DNA of 64,000 nucleotides from Dyella lipolytica (lineage in GTDB: Bacteria > Pseudomonadota > Gammaproteobacteria > Xanthomonadales > Rhodanobacteraceae). Positions 62,957 through 64,000 of the stretch are shown piece after piece. Positions within the stretch are counted from its first letter, which is position 1. The number at the start of each line of letters is the position of its first letter. A program made the translations under genes and the position numbers. Below the pieces are notes generated by a model, which made no database searches, was not told where the DNA came from, and worked only from the letters and a program-made list of their open reading frames with translations. The stretch lies in the NCBI RefSeq assembly GCF_030160075.1, contig NZ_BSNQ01000002.1, positions 124,001 to 188,000 of the forward strand, given 5' to 3'.

Positions 62957-64000
62957 ATGCAATTCAGCATCCAACGAGAAGCTCTGCTTAAACCCTTGCA
63001 GCAGGTCGTCGGAGTGGTCGAGCGTCGTCAGACGCTTCCGGTACTTGCCAACCTCTTGGTGAAAGTAAGCGACGGGAAACTGTCGTTCACCGGCACCGAC
63101 CTTGAAGTGGAAATGGTCGCATCCACCGACGCAGATAAATTGGTCGATGGTGAAACCACCATTCCCGCGCGGAAATTGTTCGATATCGTGCGCGCGCTAC
63201 CGGATGGCGCGAAGATCGAGCTGAAACAGAATGGCGATCGTGTAGCGCTGAATGCCGGTCGCAGTCGCTTCACGCTTGCCACCCTGCCTGCTACCGAATT
63301 TCCGACCATCGACGAAATCGAGTTGGTCGAACGTGTCAGCCTTCCAGAAGAAGTCTTGCGCGATCTGATGGACCGCACCTCGTTCGCGATGGCCAATCAG
63401 GATGTGCGTTATTACCTCAACGGCATGTTGCTCGACTTGCAAGAGCACGCACTGCGCTGTGTTGCAACCGACGGGCACCGCCTTGCTCTGAAGGAAACGC
63501 ATCTAGACAGCAAGGTTTCCTCTCGCCGCCAAATCATCATTCCGCGTAAAGGCGTGAATGAGTTGGTGGGCTTGTTGGAGTCGGGCGAGGGCACCGTCGA
63601 ACTCGAGTTCGGCCGGAATCACCTCCGCGTTCGACGCGGCCAGGTCGTTTTCACTTCGAAGCTGATCGACGGACGTTTCCCTGATTACGAAGCCGTCATC
63701 CCACTCGGCGCCGACAAGCGCGCGACGCTCGATCGGGAAGTGCTACGTGGAGCCTTGCAGCGTGCGGCGATTCTCTCGAACGAGAAGTACCGCGGCGTAA
63801 AGCTGGAGTTTTCGCCGGGCAAGCTGCGTATCGTCGCGCACAACCCGGAGCAGGAAGAGGCGGTCGAGGAAGTCGAAGCGGAAACCGGTGTTTCGGATCT
63901 GACGGTGGGCTTCAACGTCGGCTATTTACTGGATGCTTTGGCGGCGCTGCGCGGCGATAAAGCACGGCTCAGCTTGCGCGATGCGCAGTCCAGCTGCCTT
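62957..64000 (+). CDS. dnaN: DNA polymerase III beta (sliding clamp), 3' end outside the window
   Basis: Ring-shaped clamp that holds the replicative polymerase on DNA. The frame is open from the ATG at 62957 to the window edge, 348 codons of about 366. It shows MQFSIQREALLKPLQQVVGVVERRQTLPVLANLL (split here), the TATDLE-equivalent TGTDLEVEM, and ATDGHRLA in the middle domain. The usual dnaA-dnaN order supports the call. Confidence 0.97.
   Translation, partial: MQFSIQREALLKPLQQVVGVVERRQTLPVLANLLVKVSDGKLSFTGTDLEVEMVASTDADKLVDGETTIPARKLFDIVRALPDGAKIELKQNGDRVALNAGRSRFTLATLPATEFPTIDEIELVERVSLPEEVLRDLMDRTSFAMANQDVRYYLNGMLLDLQEHALRCVATDGHRLALKETHLDSKVSSRRQIIIPRKGVNELVGLLESGEGTVELEFGRNHLRVRRGQVVFTSKLIDGRFPDYEAVIPLGADKRATLDREVLRGALQRAAILSNEKYRGVKLEFSPGKLRIVAHNPEQEEAVEEVEAETGVSDLTVGFNVGYLLDALAALRGDKARLSLRDAQSSCL

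Noticed and set aside
1-64000. CRISPR array, tRNA or rRNA genes
   Set aside because: No regularly spaced repeats and no tRNA- or rRNA-like segments were noticed; a covariance-model scan was not possible.

Overview
This 64 kb window is a high-GC gammaproteobacterial chromosome segment that ends at the replication origin region. The run mnmE-yidC-rnpA-rpmH on the minus strand, followed by dnaA and dnaN on the plus strand, together with lptM-dapF-DUF484-xerC-glpM-hslVU, phenylalanine hydroxylase beside an Lrp regulator and an acid-type PNGase, suggests the Xanthomonadales, probably Rhodanobacteraceae (Dyella/Luteibacter/Rhodanobacter type). The family placement rests on remembered gene families and was not checked by a search.

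Layout. 0.3-6.4 kb: Tat-exported CotA-like multicopper oxidase, glnA with a recognisable sigma-54/NtrC control region, a DUF4239 membrane protein, uppP and a LysR regulator. 6.6-12.5 kb: a complete RND efflux operon (adaptor, inner-membrane pump, outer-membrane lipoprotein) divergent from the LysR gene. 12.5-14.7 kb: a small AT-rich island bounded by a decayed copy of the 3' end of an AI-2E/PerM-family gene and by the intact gene. It carries two genes I do not recognise, a secreted protein with a four-cysteine tail and a secreted thioredoxin-like protein with one cysteine. 14.7-24.8 kb: PerM-like transporter with YqjE/YqjD-like envelope proteins, a PEBP protein, a Ycf46-like AAA ATPase, a degenerate metallo-beta-lactamase-fold protein, a glycosyltransferase, an alpha/beta hydrolase, an acyltransferase and an Lrp regulator.

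25-36.6 kb: phhA, an SGNH hydrolase, a RES/Xre toxin-antitoxin pair, an overlapping operon of ParB-like protein, SulP transporter and DUF885 peptidase, a WYL regulator, an operon of DJ-1-like protein, unknown 97-residue protein and GST, then fbp and a prolyl-4-hydroxylase-like oxygenase. 36.7-48.9 kb: prlC, a cNMP-binding patatin lipase, a gamma-carbonic anhydrase-like protein, small envelope proteins, the PNGase, aroE, and a divergent RimK-like ATP-grasp/GNAT pair.

49-64 kb: mainly housekeeping genes: lptM, dapF, DUF484, xerC, glpM, hslVU (with a sigma-32-like promoter), rbsK (with twin palindromes upstream), mnmE, yidC, rnpA, rpmH, dnaA, a candidate oriC with DnaA boxes, and dnaN cut by the window edge. 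The dapF 3' end is one arm of a 236-bp nested inverted-repeat element.

The best candidates for something undescribed are the two-gene secreted island at 13.0-14.6 kb and the structured repeat at 50.09-50.32 kb. No tRNA, rRNA, CRISPR array or complete insertion sequence was seen.
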